Notes: generated by a model from the sequence alone, not told the origin. Positions 17,035 through 27,871 are shown, numbered from the stretch's first letter. The stretch is 64,000 nt of DNA from Chondromyces crocatus (GCF_001189295.1 NZ_CP012159.1:8416501-8480500); one strand, 5' to 3'. Program-made: numbers and translations.

Positions 17035-19383
17035 ATGCCGACGCGAGTGGCTCTCCAGATGCACTCTCCTCCTCAGGGTCTCTTGAGCGGCGCATCGCGG
17101 CCAGACCGGACCGCGTCCAGGCGCCTCGCACCCGCCCTGGATCTCGACGCCCTCTTGCAGGAGCGCTTCGGCATCCCCTCGTTTCGCCCCTGGCAACGCG
17201 AGGCGATCGACGCCTTGCTCGGGGAGGACCGGCGCGTGCTCCTCGTCGCGCCCACGGGCGGCGGAAAGTCCCTCTGCTACCAGCTCCCCGCCGTCGCGCT
17301 CGACGGCACGGCCCTCGTCCTTTCGCCGCTCATCTCCCTCATGGAAGACCAGGTGCGCGCCCTCGAGAGCCGCGGCGTGCCCGCCACCTTCTTCGCCTCC
17401 ACCCTGCCGCGCGAAGAGATCACCCGGCGCTTCTCCGCCCTCCGCCGCGGCGCCTACAAGCTCGTGTACGCCGCCCCCGAGCGCCTCGCCTTCGACGGCT
17501 TCCTGGAGGCCCTCCAGGCCAGCCGCCTGTCGCTCGTCGCCATCGATGAAGCCCACTGCATCGTGCAGTGGGGCCACGACTTCCGGCCCGAGTACCTGCG
17601 CATCGGCGATGCACTTCGGCGCCTCGCCCCCTCCCGCGTCCTCGCATGCACCGCCACGGCCACACGCGAAGCGCGCGACGAGATCATCCGGCGCCTCGGC
17701 TGGTCCGTGCCCGGCGCCGAAGACGCGCCCTCGGATCTCGCCGGTCCCAGCTCCCAGGCCTCCCCCGCCACCGCGCGCGATGCCCCCCGCATCATCCTGC
17801 GCGGCTTCGCTCGGCCGAACCTCCACCTCGAAGTCCGCGGCGTCGACGGCCCGCGCGACGCTGCTCGCTGGACCGCGCGCACGCTCACCAGCGCGCTGGG
17901 CCGTCCCCGCACCCCCAAGGGCGCTGGCATCGTCTACGCCGCCACCCGCAAGGGCACCGAGAAGCTCGCCACCGCCCTCCGCGCCGACGGCTGGAACGCC
18001 GAGGCCTACCATGCAGGCCTCCCGCCCGAGGTCCGCGCGCGCATCTCGACCGCCTTCGCCGACCGCGAGCTCCACCTCGTCGTCGCCACCAACGCGTTCG
18101 GCATGGGCATCGACCGCGCCGACGTCCGCGTCGTGGTCCACGCCCAGCCCCCCTCCTCGATCGAGGCGTACTATCAGGAGGTCGGGCGCGCTGGACGTGA
18201 CGGCCTCCCGGCCTCGGGCGTGCTCCTCTTCTCCCCTGCGGACATCGCCCTCCGGCGCCGCATGTGCCAGCTCGGCCCCGACGGCGGCGAAGCCTCACCT
18301 CTGGATGCCGCGCGCGCCTGGCAGCTCTTTCGCGAACTCCTCCGCTACGTCGACGCCTGGACCTGCCGCCATGACTTCATCCTCCGCTACTTCGGCGACG
18401 AGGCCGAGTCGCTCGGCGGCTGCGGCCACTGCGACGTCTGCGAGGCCCTCGTTGCGTCGACCACCGCCGATCCCGAAGCGCTGGAGCGCGACAACGACAT
18501 CGTGCGCCGCGCCCTCGCTGGCGTCGCCCGCGTGAAAGGCGCCGCGGGCATGCAGCTCATCGGCTCGATGCTGGTCGGCGAGTCGAACGAACGGCTGAGG
18601 CGCATCGGCCTCGACAAGCTCTCCACGTTCGGCGTCCTCCCGGCGAGGACCCACGCCGAGGCGATGATGGTCCTGCGCGTCCTCCTGGCCAACGGCTGGA
18701 TCGACCTCACGGACAGCGAGTATCCCGTCCCCCTGATCACCCCCGCCGGATGGCGCGTGATGCGCGCCGAGGTGCCGACCCGCGTCCGCCTCCCTCTCGG
18801 TCTGTCCCGCCGCGCGATCCGGCCTCGCGTCGCCCGCGCCGAGCGCCGCGCCGAGGTCGCGCTCGTGGCCGACGCCCGCCACCCCCTGCATCCTGCGCAG
18901 CCTGAGCCCGCCCCTCGGCGACGCAAGCGCCGCACCTCCACCAACGACGCGCCCGACGACACCCTCGAGGCTCCCGACGACGCCCTCGATACGCTCGATG
19001 ACGCCGACGCCACCCCCAACCCACCCGACGAGCCACGCAGCAAGGCGCCCAGCAAGGCATCCCACAGAGCGCCGGCGTCTTCTGCCCTTCAGCGATCCAG
19101 CGGGGAGCGCACCGTCGAGCGACTCCAGGAGAACACCGACGATGCCCTGGAGGAACGCGACCAGCCCCTCTATGCGGCCCTGCGCGAGCACCGCGCCGAA
19201 CTCGCGCGAGCCCGCAAGGTCCCCCCTTACGTGATCGCCCCCGACAAGACGCTTCGCGATGTCGCCCGCATCCGGCCCACTTCCACCGATGATCTCGCGC
19301 TCGCACGGGGCATGGGGCCGTCGAGAATCGCGCAGTACGGAGAAGCCGTCCTGAGCATCGTGAAGGCCTTCAGCGGTAGGTAG
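17035..19383 (+). CDS. recQ: ATP-dependent DNA helicase RecQ
   Basis: The protein has about 782 residues and all RecQ motifs: FRPWQREAIDALL, Walker A PTGGGKS (about 73-79), DEAHCIVQWGHDFRPEY (about 171-187), the GIVYAATRKGTEKLA block, and GMGIDRADVR...QEVGRAGRDG. A zinc-binding region follows (CRHDFILRYFG...GGCGHCDVC), then a winged-helix region. An Asp/Pro/Arg-rich linker (about 625-690) precedes a C-terminal HRDC domain. RecQ unwinds DNA 3'-5' in recombination and fork repair. The frame is open upstream to 16852. ATG 17035 is preferred; ATG 17059 is possible. It is convergent with the histidine kinase. Confidence 0.93.
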   Translation: MPTRVALQMHSPPQGLLSGASRPDRTASRRLAPALDLDALLQERFGIPSFRPWQREAIDALLGEDRRVLLVAPTGGGKSLCYQLPAVALDGTALVLSPLISLMEDQVRALESRGVPATFFASTLPREEITRRFSALRRGAYKLVYAAPERLAFDGFLEALQASRLSLVAIDEAHCIVQWGHDFRPEYLRIGDALRRLAPSRVLACTATATREARDEIIRRLGWSVPGAEDAPSDLAGPSSQASPATARDAPRIILRGFARPNLHLEVRGVDGPRDAARWTARTLTSALGRPRTPKGAGIVYAATRKGTEKLATALRADGWNAEAYHAGLPPEVRARISTAFADRELHLVVATNAFGMGIDRADVRVVVHAQPPSSIEAYYQEVGRAGRDGLPASGVLLFSPADIALRRRMCQLGPDGGEASPLDAARAWQLFRELLRYVDAWTCRHDFILRYFGDEAESLGGCGHCDVCEALVASTTADPEALERDNDIVRRALAGVARVKGAAGMQLIGSMLVGESNERLRRIGLDKLSTFGVLPARTHAEAMMVLRVLLANGWIDLTDSEYPVPLITPAGWRVMRAEVPTRVRLPLGLSRRAIRPRVARAERRAEVALVADARHPLHPAQPEPAPRRRKRRTSTNDAPDDTLEAPDDALDTLDDADATPNPPDEPRSKAPSKASHRAPASSALQRSSGERTVERLQENTDDALEERDQPLYAALREHRAELARARKVPPYVIAPDKTLRDVARIRPTSTDDLALARGMGPSRIAQYGEAVLSIVKAFSGR

Positions 19384-19419
19384 TTCCACACGACCAGCCA
19401 CGGCTCGCCGGCCGGTGGC

Positions 19420-20781
19420 TCACCCCGAGCCGGTCGCTGCCACGCACGCGGGGCCCACCGAAGCGGACGCCACGTCACGCTCTATCGCTGGCAGGATGAC
19501 CGAGAAGTGCGCCCCGCACCCCGCACCGGCGCTCTCCACCTGGATCCGACCCCCGTGCAGCTCGACCAGGTGCCTCGCGATGGCCAGGCCGAGCCCGAGC
19601 CCACCACGAGGGGTTGGCTCCACAGGCCCCTGCCGGAACGGCTCGAACACGTGCGGCAACAGATCCGCCGTGATGCCCTGCCCGGTGTCCTCGACGCGGA
19701 TCTCCAGCTCTTGCTCCTCCGCGTCGAGCACCACCCGCACCACGCCTCCCGTCGGCGTGAACTTGACGGCGTTCGTCGTCAGGTTCCAGACCACCTGCAG
19801 GATCCTCGCCGGATCGATGTCCGCCTCCACCCCGGAGACCAGCGACTGCTCCAGCCGCACGCCCTTCGTCTCCGCCAGCGGACGCACTGCCTCCAGCGCC
19901 GCCTCGACGATGGGCGCGAGCTGCGCCAGACGCCGCTCGATCCGCAGCTTGCCCGAGGAGATCCGGCTCGAGTCCACCAGATCCTCCACCAGCCGCCCCA
20001 GCGCTTGCGCGTTGCGATCCACGATGTCCAGCGCGCGACTGTGCTTGTCGGCCGGGAGCACGCCGTCACGCAGTAACCGCGTCCAGCCGACGATCGCGGT
20101 CAGCGGCGTCCGCAGCTCGTGCGAGATCGTCGCCAGGAACACGTCCTTCGCGCGGCTCGCCTCCTCGGCCCGCTCCCGTTCTTGCTCCGCCACCTCCAGC
20201 AACCGCGCGTTCTCCGCGGCCAGCCGTTCGGCACGGCAGCGCGCCCAGACCTCCTCCGAGACGTCGAAGGCGAACGTCATCACCCCCCGCACCGTCCCAT
20301 CCTCGTCGCGGATGGGCTGAACCACCCCGTCTAAAAAGCGCTCTTCCACAGGCTCCCCCTCCCCGTGCTGACGCAAAAGCCGCACCTCGCGGCCGACGAA
20401 CGGCTCCCCCGTCGCGTAGACGCGATCGAGCACCTCGGCGAGCCCCGGGGTGATCACGTCCGGCGCCGCCTCCAGGAACGATTTGCCTGCCAGGTTCCGA
20501 CCCACGAGCTGACAGAAGAGCGGGTTGCAGAGTTCGTAGACGTGCTCCGGCCCTCGCTGGATGCTCAACGCCGCCGGGATCTGCATCAGCAGATCGTGCA
20601 GCGCACGCCGCTGCGCGTTGGACGCCGCGTGCGCGACCCGCTCGAGCGCGAGCAGACGCCTGGGACCACGTTTGCGCAGATCGACCCCCGACCTTGGCGG
20701 CTCTCCCCGCCTGAATAGACGGCCCCTTCCACGTCGAGCGCGCAATAATCCCCCCATAACTGGATATATACCACGGCCCAT
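19420..20781 (-). CDS. PAS-domain sensor histidine kinase
   Basis: The protein has about 453 residues. A PAS-like sensory domain (PAALSIQRGPEHVYELCNPLFCQLVGR to FAFDVSEEVWAR, about 65-195) leads through a helical linker to a HisKA domain with the H-box ISHELRTPLTAIVGW. The HATPase domain has N-box NLTTNAVKF, G1 DTGQGI and G2 GLGLGLA. No TM segment is evident, so it is probably soluble. No response regulator is adjacent, so it is an orphan kinase. The start is uncertain: the frame is open to 20922. ATG 20781 lies in an AT-rich patch (GGTATATATCC) that could itself be promoter, which would place the true start further in. Confidence 0.85.
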   Translation of the reverse strand: MGRGIYPVMGGLLRARRGRGRLFRRGEPPRSGVDLRKRGPRRLLALERVAHAASNAQRRALHDLLMQIPAALSIQRGPEHVYELCNPLFCQLVGRNLAGKSFLEAAPDVITPGLAEVLDRVYATGEPFVGREVRLLRQHGEGEPVEERFLDGVVQPIRDEDGTVRGVMTFAFDVSEEVWARCRAERLAAENARLLEVAEQERERAEEASRAKDVFLATISHELRTPLTAIVGWTRLLRDGVLPADKHSRALDIVDRNAQALGRLVEDLVDSSRISSGKLRIERRLAQLAPIVEAALEAVRPLAETKGVRLEQSLVSGVEADIDPARILQVVWNLTTNAVKFTPTGGVVRVVLDAEEQELEIRVEDTGQGITADLLPHVFEPFRQGPVEPTPRGGLGLGLAIARHLVELHGGRIQVESAGAGCGAHFSVILPAIERDVASASVGPACVAATGSG

Positions 20782-21103
20782 GTACGCCACGGTGACCTGA
20801 TCGCATGGGCGCACCCCAGCTGGTGAATTCCACCAGCGACCCCCACTCGCGACGCAGTCCGTACAGCGCCACCATCCACGCGGCGCAGTCCCTGGTGGCC
20901 CGCCGTCCACGCGGCGCGCCACGCACCCATGGTCTCCTCGACGTGCGGCTCACACGCGGCCTCACGCGCGCGCTCGATCATCGCAGCGTGCGCCGCAGGT
21001 CTCCGCCACGAGAGCACCGCCTCGCACGAGCGCAGCCTCGCTCACGCCTACCCGAGCACTGCAACGAGCACCGCAGCCCATCCCCGGCGCGAGCCCACCT
21101 TGC
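20782..21103. other. Intergenic region, no gene recognised
   Basis: About 320 bases lie between the histidine kinase and the small minus-strand protein. Frames are open on both strands, but their translations are Arg/Ala/His-rich shadows without family resemblance. An unusually AT-rich patch at about 20745-20775 near the kinase start may include its promoter. Confidence 0.4.
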
Positions 21104-21331
21104 TCATGCGTATCCGACGACCCGCAGCTCCACGAGGAGCTGACCATTCACGCTGAGGAACGTGGTCAGCCGCCCCTCGATGTTGACGAACACGTCCAGC
21201 AAAACACCACGCCCCAGGTCCAGCACATGGAGCTCCTGATCGAACACCGACGAGAGAAGCGGCTCCGTCACGAGCCGCAGGCTCTTCCCCGTCGTCCTCT
21301 CCATCACACGCTTCACGCTCTGTCGCGGCAT
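21104..21331 (-). CDS. Small protein of unknown function (75 aa)
   Basis: The 75-residue product begins MPRQSVKRVMERTTGKSLRL. It has a balanced composition with alternating hydrophobic residues (LDLGRGVLLDVFVNIEGRLTTF) that suggest a small beta-rich domain. The ATG is preceded by a good Shine-Dalgarno (GGAGGGG, about 7-9 nt spacing), which supports a real gene. No signal peptide, TM segment or Cys motif is seen, and I do not recognise the family. It stands alone between DUF1704 and the histidine kinase. Confidence 0.55.
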   Translation of the reverse strand: MPRQSVKRVMERTTGKSLRLVTEPLLSSVFDQELHVLDLGRGVLLDVFVNIEGRLTTFLSVNGQLLVELRVVGYA

Positions 21332-21566
21332 GTTTGCACCCCTCCACCTCCGACAAGGCGTATTTCATGCCGCCCGTGGCTGGGCACGGGCGCCACGAAT
21401 CCGCGTGCGCCGGCGGATCCTTCGCGCCCTGGACACGCCTTGTGGCTCCGGTCTGCACGCTCCACCCCGCGCGTGTCCACGAACTACCGGCCGCTCCTGT
21501 GGGCCGCATGCCGAACATCGTCCTCGGCCCAGGACACCGCCCAGCTTCCCTCTTCGCCCGCACGCG

Positions 21567-22700
21567 TCATCGCGGAAGCCACGCCGCCAGGACCTCGGCC
21601 GCCTCCACAGACACCCGTCCCGCCCCGAGCACCTCGTCCAGCGCGGGCTGCGCCGAGAGCGCCGCTTCCACGCGCAGAAGCGCGGGCACGTACACCACCT
21701 CCCGTGCGAGCCCCCCCCCGCGGTGCACGCGCGCCGCGATCCGCAGCGCGTCACCGACGTCCGTCCGCCCCGTGGACAGCAGACGCTGCGCCGTCTCCAC
21801 GAAATCGGCCCCCGCTTCCACGCTGCGCGCTGCCAGATGCCGCAGCCCCAGCTCCCGCTTTCGCCGCTCCCCCAGGAACCCCGCCCCCTTCTCGATCCAC
21901 AGCGCCCGGCCCTCTTGATCGTCCGACCCCCAGCGCGTCCCGACCGTGAAGATCCCGAGCGGCATCGTCGCCGCGCGCGCCCCGGGCATCGCGTGTCCCT
22001 CGACTTCGTGCAGCACGGTGCGCTCCACGTCCTCCCGACGCACCCGCCGACGTGCAGCCACCTGGATCACCCCATCCCCCGTGGCCGCGAGCGGCGCGAT
22101 GCTCAGCACGATCACCCGGAACGGGATCCGGCGCGCCCCCACCTCCTGCCGCATCCGCGACACCAGCGAGCCAGGCGCCTTCTCGTCGTCGCTCCACGCC
22201 TCTTCGGCGCCCCACGCTCCTGCTCCGCCGCCCTCGCGCTCCCTCTCGTCGTGCCCCTCCTCGCCCCTCTCCCATGACGCGCCACCACCGCCCAACCACA
22301 CGGACACCACCGCATCCGCGGCCCCATCGAACCCGTCCCGCCGCGCATACCTCCGCCGCGCCGCAGCCCAGCACGACGCGCTCCCGGCGGCCTCGCAGAT
22401 CGCGGCCTCTGCCTCCAGCTCTTGCGCCCGCGCCGCGTAGATCGACCCCAGCGCCCCCTCCTTCGACAGCACCTCTGCCGCGCGCACGAGCCCCGCTCGG
22501 ATCCCGCTCATCGAGGGCGGCGGCGCGTACACGAAGCGTGGCATCGTCGCGCCCACCCGCTCCCAGCTCGCCTGAAGCTTCTCCAGCTCCTCGTGCAGGT
22601 TGATCGGCGTCGTCAGCCCCACGACGCGGACGCGCGCTGCCGCGTCTGCGAGCGCCCGATCGGCGGTGGGGACCCACCCCGGGATCGAAGCTCGGCTCAT
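21567..22700 (-). CDS. DUF1704 family putative metallopeptidase (QEGLA-motif type)
   Basis: The protein has 377 residues. A HExxxH zinc motif (LHEVEGHAMPG, about 230-240) is followed by DDQEGRALWIE (about 261-270), the QEGLA-type motif that defines this family (here QEGRA). The N-terminal half carries FVYAPPP and a Gly/Glu-rich insert (about 137-178). The family is annotated in databases as a putative peptidase of unknown substrate. The ATG at 22700 lies 7 nt after the phoH stop, so the two are co-transcribed. A longer upstream reading frame would run into phoH and is rejected. Confidence 0.8.
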   Translation of the reverse strand: MSRASIPGWVPTADRALADAAARVRVVGLTTPINLHEELEKLQASWERVGATMPRFVYAPPPSMSGIRAGLVRAAEVLSKEGALGSIYAARAQELEAEAAICEAAGSASCWAAARRRYARRDGFDGAADAVVSVWLGGGGASWERGEEGHDEREREGGGAGAWGAEEAWSDDEKAPGSLVSRMRQEVGARRIPFRVIVLSIAPLAATGDGVIQVAARRRVRREDVERTVLHEVEGHAMPGARAATMPLGIFTVGTRWGSDDQEGRALWIEKGAGFLGERRKRELGLRHLAARSVEAGADFVETAQRLLSTGRTDVGDALRIAARVHRGGGLAREVVYVPALLRVEAALSAQPALDEVLGAGRVSVEAAEVLAAWLPR

Positions 22701-22707
22701 CGCGCCG

Positions 22708-24033
22708 CTACAGCAGGTTGGCCGCGAGTTCCGCCAGCTCGCTCCGCTCCCCCTTGGAGAGGACGACGTGCCCGGCGATGCGCTCCCGCTTGAACCGCTC
22801 CGCAGCCACGCTGAGCCCGTTGGTCGCGTGATCCACGTACGGGTTGTCGATCTGGTGCGGATCACCCGTCAGGATGATCTTCGTCCCCTCGCCGCAGCGC
22901 GTGATGATCGTCTTCACCTCGTGGGGCGTCAGGTTCTGCGCCTCGTCGATGATCAGGTACTGGTGCGGAAGGCTGCGCCCACGGATGTAGGTCAGTGGCT
23001 CGACCTGGATGATGCCGCTCTCCAGCATCTCCAGCATCGACGTCGGCTGCTCTCGCCCTGTCTTCACCCCACCGCTCGACAGGAGGAACTCCAGGTTGTC
23101 GAAGATCGGCTGCATCCATGGGTTCAGCTTCTCCTCGACGTCACCTGGCAAGAACCCGATGTCGCGCCCGAGCGGCATGATCGGCCGGCTCACCAGGAGC
23201 TTCGTATAGACGCTGTCCTCGGTGGCGCGCTTCACCCCTGCGGCGAGCGCCAGGAGCGTCTTTCCCGTGCCCGCCTTGCCCATCAAGGTCACCAGCCGCA
23301 CGCCGTCGTCGAGCAGCAGATCGAGTGCGAAGGCCTGCTCCTTGTTGCGCGGCCGCACGCCCATCACCCCGTCACGAGGGACGCGCAGCGCCACCACGTG
23401 CCCCTTCGTCGCGTCGTAGCGACCGAGCGCCGTGTGCCCCGGTGCGCTCGCGTCTCGCAGCAGCACCGCCGCGTTGGGGAGCAGCTCGGCGAGCGTCGCA
23501 CCGCCCAGGTAGCCGTGCTGGAAGAACGCGTCGACCTCGGCCCCGGGCACCTCCAGCTCCACCACGGACTGGATCGTCTCCGGATCCTCGACCCGCTGGT
23601 TCTCGTACGTCTCGGCGACCACCCCCAGCGCGTCGGCCCGGATGCGGAGGTTCGTGTCCATCGTCACGAAGATCGTCGGCTTGTCGCCGTCTCGATCCCG
23701 GATGTCGATGGCCGTGGCCAGGATCGCGTGGTCCTGCGAGCTGGCGTCGAGCCCGACCATCAGCGAAGGGCGCCGCTCCGGGATCGCGATCCGCAGCGAC
23801 CCACCCCCATCGAACGGCACCCCCGAGGCCAGCGACACCCCACCGCGCCTCAGATCATCGAGCAGCCGCGCAATCTTGCGCGCATTGCGCCCGCGCTCCG
23901 ATCCCTCGTGCTTGAACTGGTCGATCTCCTCGATCGCGTAGATCGGGATGACCAGATCGTTGTCCTCGAACTTGAAGATGGCGTGCGGATCGTGGAGGAG
24001 GACGTTCGCGTCGAGGACGTAGTTCTTCTTCAT
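22708..24033 (-). CDS. PIN-PhoH family ATPase
   Basis: The protein has 441 residues. An N-terminal PIN-like nuclease domain (YVLDANVLLHDP, acidic residues D8, E36 and D126) spans about 1-140. A C-terminal PhoH P-loop ATPase has Walker A GKAGTGKT (252-259), YLIIDEAQNLTPHE (about 360) and TGDPHQIDNPY. This is the PhoH2 (YlaK-like) architecture, associated with RNA unwinding and cleavage in studied examples. The start at MKKNYVLDAN fits the family exactly. It is followed 7 nt later by the DUF1704 gene and preceded at 53 nt by a peptidase gene on the same strand. Confidence 0.93.
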   Translation of the reverse strand: MKKNYVLDANVLLHDPHAIFKFEDNDLVIPIYAIEEIDQFKHEGSERGRNARKIARLLDDLRRGGVSLASGVPFDGGGSLRIAIPERRPSLMVGLDASSQDHAILATAIDIRDRDGDKPTIFVTMDTNLRIRADALGVVAETYENQRVEDPETIQSVVELEVPGAEVDAFFQHGYLGGATLAELLPNAAVLLRDASAPGHTALGRYDATKGHVVALRVPRDGVMGVRPRNKEQAFALDLLLDDGVRLVTLMGKAGTGKTLLALAAGVKRATEDSVYTKLLVSRPIMPLGRDIGFLPGDVEEKLNPWMQPIFDNLEFLLSSGGVKTGREQPTSMLEMLESGIIQVEPLTYIRGRSLPHQYLIIDEAQNLTPHEVKTIITRCGEGTKIILTGDPHQIDNPYVDHATNGLSVAAERFKRERIAGHVVLSKGERSELAELAANLL

Positions 24034-24086
24034 GTTCTGCGCACCGTGGAATTAGCCGTCGCCCGGAGCGGCGGCAAGGGCGCAGG

Positions 24087-25469
24087 TCACACGAAGCGGA
24101 CGTATCTCGTCCGACGGATCAGGGGCTCGCCGTCGAGGTCCACGTCGGCCGCGCCACTCGCGAAGGCGAGCTGCCCGTACGCGGTCCACGTTGCTCCCGT
24201 CCGTGTCGGGACGGTATCGCCGAGCGAGAGGTGGAGGCCGGGCATGTTCTCGTCATGCACCACCTCACCGAGCGCCTCGCGGATCCCCAGGTTCGCGCCC
24301 AGGCTGAGGAGCCCGACCCGGTCGCGATCCTTCGACTCGGCCATGAAGGTCTCCACGTAGCGCCGCAGCGTGATGTCGCTGCACTCGACCCGGCGCACCC
24401 GGCTCCCCTCGATCGTCAGCTTGATCGGCCGCGACGTGAGCAGCCCTGACCGCGCCCCGAACCCCCCGCCGATGGAGGCATCCACCACGTAGACGCCGTT
24501 CACCGTCGCCGGAGAGCTGATCAGCGCGCCGAATGGCACGTTGATCCAGTGCCCAGGCACCACCGCGTGGCCGTTCGCGAACCAGCGGAGGTGCGGCGCC
24601 ATCTCCACGTCGAGGTGGGTCCCCGCCAGGCTGCGGACCGAGAGCCGGGACGCCGGCCGCATCGCGGCGCGCACCGCCTGGAGCAGCTCGAACACGCGCC
24701 CCGTGCTCGCCATCATGCTCCCGATGAACGCGCGTCGCCCGGTGCCGATCATGTGCACGTGCCGCGTCCTCGCCCCGATCACCGCGTTGATCAGCGCGTA
24801 GCGGGCGTCGTACTCCCCCTCTTCCCACGAGACCACCATCACCGTCGCCGTGGCCCCGTGGATCGCGCGCAGGACGGCCGAGGGACACGCCGGCAGTGGC
24901 CTGCGCTCGATGCTCCCCCACGCCAGCCGCTCGACGAGCACGCCCCGCTCGGCGGCCGCATGCTCGAACGCCGCGGCGATGTCCGCGTTCGCTTCGTCGT
25001 GCACGATCACCACGTGATCCGACGGGCCGATTCCGAGCAGCTCCTCCACGACGCGACAAGCGGGCGTCATGAGACCGAAGTCGAGCTTCGGTGCCCCCGA
25101 GCCCGGCGGCGGGTGCGACGAGGGCCGGGAACTCGGCGAGACAGCCCGCGGATTGCTCGACGGCGTCGCCCGTGGGGCACCAGGTGGGATGGTCTTGGTG
25201 CGCGCCGAAATCGGCGACCCTCCCGAGAGCGGCGCGCTTCCGCTCTGCGGCGCGCTCACGCCGTGCGGCGGACTCGACTTCGTCGGAATGCTCGACGGTG
25301 GCGCGCTCGGTGGCGACGAATTGAAGAGGTTCGGCCGCGAGCTGCTCACCGGCGTGGGCCGTCGAGGGAGCCCCGAACGCGGTGGTAGAGAGGCCGGAGC
25401 TGGTGTCCCCAGCGGCGGCGTTCGCTCCTCGGGCCACGTCCCCTCCCCCGGCCGCTTCGTCGAGCCCAT
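24087..25469 (-). CDS. M29-like aminopeptidase/NicX-like protein with long Pro/Ser-rich N-terminus
   Basis: The protein has about 460 residues. Residues 1 to about 130 are Pro/Ser-rich and probably disordered. The rest resembles thermophilic aminopeptidases (M29/AmpT and NicX-like): RVVEELLGIGPSDHVVIVHDE, then MIGTGRRAFIGS, VYVVDASIGGGFGA and the C-terminal GANLGIREALGEVVHDENMPGLHLSLGDTV region with acidic and His residues for metals. The call is from remembered family features and is moderate. No signal peptide is seen. The start is uncertain: ATG 25469 is chosen, but in-frame ATGs lie upstream at 25535 and 25571. Confidence 0.65.
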   Translation of the reverse strand: MGSTKRPGEGTWPEERTPPLGTPAPASLPPRSGLPRRPTPVSSSRPNLFNSSPPSAPPSSIPTKSSPPHGVSAPQSGSAPLSGGSPISARTKTIPPGAPRATPSSNPRAVSPSSRPSSHPPPGSGAPKLDFGLMTPACRVVEELLGIGPSDHVVIVHDEANADIAAAFEHAAAERGVLVERLAWGSIERRPLPACPSAVLRAIHGATATVMVVSWEEGEYDARYALINAVIGARTRHVHMIGTGRRAFIGSMMASTGRVFELLQAVRAAMRPASRLSVRSLAGTHLDVEMAPHLRWFANGHAVVPGHWINVPFGALISSPATVNGVYVVDASIGGGFGARSGLLTSRPIKLTIEGSRVRRVECSDITLRRYVETFMAESKDRDRVGLLSLGANLGIREALGEVVHDENMPGLHLSLGDTVPTRTGATWTAYGQLAFASGAADVDLDGEPLIRRTRYVRFV

Positions 25470-25622
25470 CGTCCAGGGCGACCCTACAGGAAAACAGACC
25501 GCGATGGACCTTTGCGCAAGAGATCCGCAGCTCATGACGCAAGCATGACGAAGGCAGGGGTGCGAATCCAACTGCGCACTCCGGCGAGCCTCCGCAAGCG
25601 TCCGGTCGCTGTGGCCGGCGGG

Positions 25623-25642
25623 TTGCGCCAGCTTGCGCCAGC
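25623..25642. repeat. Tandem direct repeat TTGCGCCAGC x2
   Basis: Two perfect copies of TTGCGCCAGC lie end to end in the gap between the GNAT and M29-like genes. A related GCGTCAGCGG follows. This may be an operator or simple slippage. Confidence 0.4.
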
Positions 25643-25651
25643 GGATCGAAG

Positions 25652-26193
25652 TCAGCTCGCGTCAGCGGCGCGCAAGGGACGCCGGAAGAAGAACTCCACC
25701 GTGTCGCTCTTGTCGTGGAGCTCGCGCGTCTCCGTGCCACGTACGTAGCCGAGCCGCTCGTAGAGTCGGTGAGCGTCGAGGAACCGGGTGTCGCTCCACA
25801 GCTCGACGAATGCGGCGCCTCGAGCGCGGGCCTCCAGCTCCACCAGAGCGCAGAGGGAGCTACCCAGACCGCGCCGCCGCGCGCTCGACGACACGTACAG
25901 CTTGCAGAGTTCCACGCCGGCGGGGTCGCTCGCGGGCCGACAGCCGACGCAGCCGACCACACGCCCCTCGCTCTCGACCACCCAGAACCGCCCTCGCCGC
26001 TGTTGAAAGGCGGAGGCGATCGCGCGCAGCTCGGGCATCTCGCCGTCGACGTCGAGGATGCAGCCTGGGTATTCGGAGAACACGCGGCCCATCAGGGTGA
26101 TGAGGCCCTCGGCGTCGTCGTCGCGCGCGTCACGCACATGCAGCGCCGCGTCCGGAGGGAGCGGGGGAAGAGGGTCGTTCGGAGGCGCTTCCA

Positions 26194-26194
<1 letters not shown>
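25652..26194 (-). CDS. GNAT-family N-acetyltransferase
   Basis: The protein has 180 residues with the GNAT fold. It contains HVRDARDDDAEGLITLMGRVF at the start, motif A around VELCKLYVSSSARRRGLGSSLCALVE (the RRRGLG acetyl-CoA pyrophosphate loop, about residues 105-113), and the C-terminal FLDAHRLYERLGYV. The substrate is unknown. The GTG start shares one base with the TAG stop of the NtrC-type regulator (26194), so the two are translationally coupled, and it may modify a target in the same circuit. Confidence 0.88.
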
Positions 26195-27555
<1,361 letters not shown>

Positions 27556-27593
27556 GGACTCTGAAAACTTTTCTACACCTTGACCGTCCACCA

Positions 27594-27607
27594 TGCAACG
27601 AGTTGCA
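27594..27607. promoter_or_regulatory. Palindromic element TGCAAC-GA-GTTGCA
   Basis: A perfect 6+2+6 inverted repeat lies 39 nt upstream of the NtrC-type gene start. Its position fits an operator, possibly autoregulatory. No -35/-10 or -24/-12 promoter could be assigned around it with confidence. Confidence 0.4.
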
Positions 27608-27871
27608 AACGGCGCCACCCCGGCGTCTCCTCCGCGGGGCCTGATCGGCCGAGGATTTCGCTATGTTCGCCGTGCTTTACGTGATGCCGCACGAAGCCGA
27701 TGCCGGCAGGGCAGCATCGGTTGCAGAGTTCCACGTCGACGCGCTCGCCTTCGTCGATCAGTCGCTGGCGTAATACGCAGACTCGCCGCGAACCGCACCA
27801 CCGCGAGGGCGACGAAGCAAAGCGCACGTAGGAACAGGACCACGCTCCTCCCGAACCGGGCAGAGCGCGAT

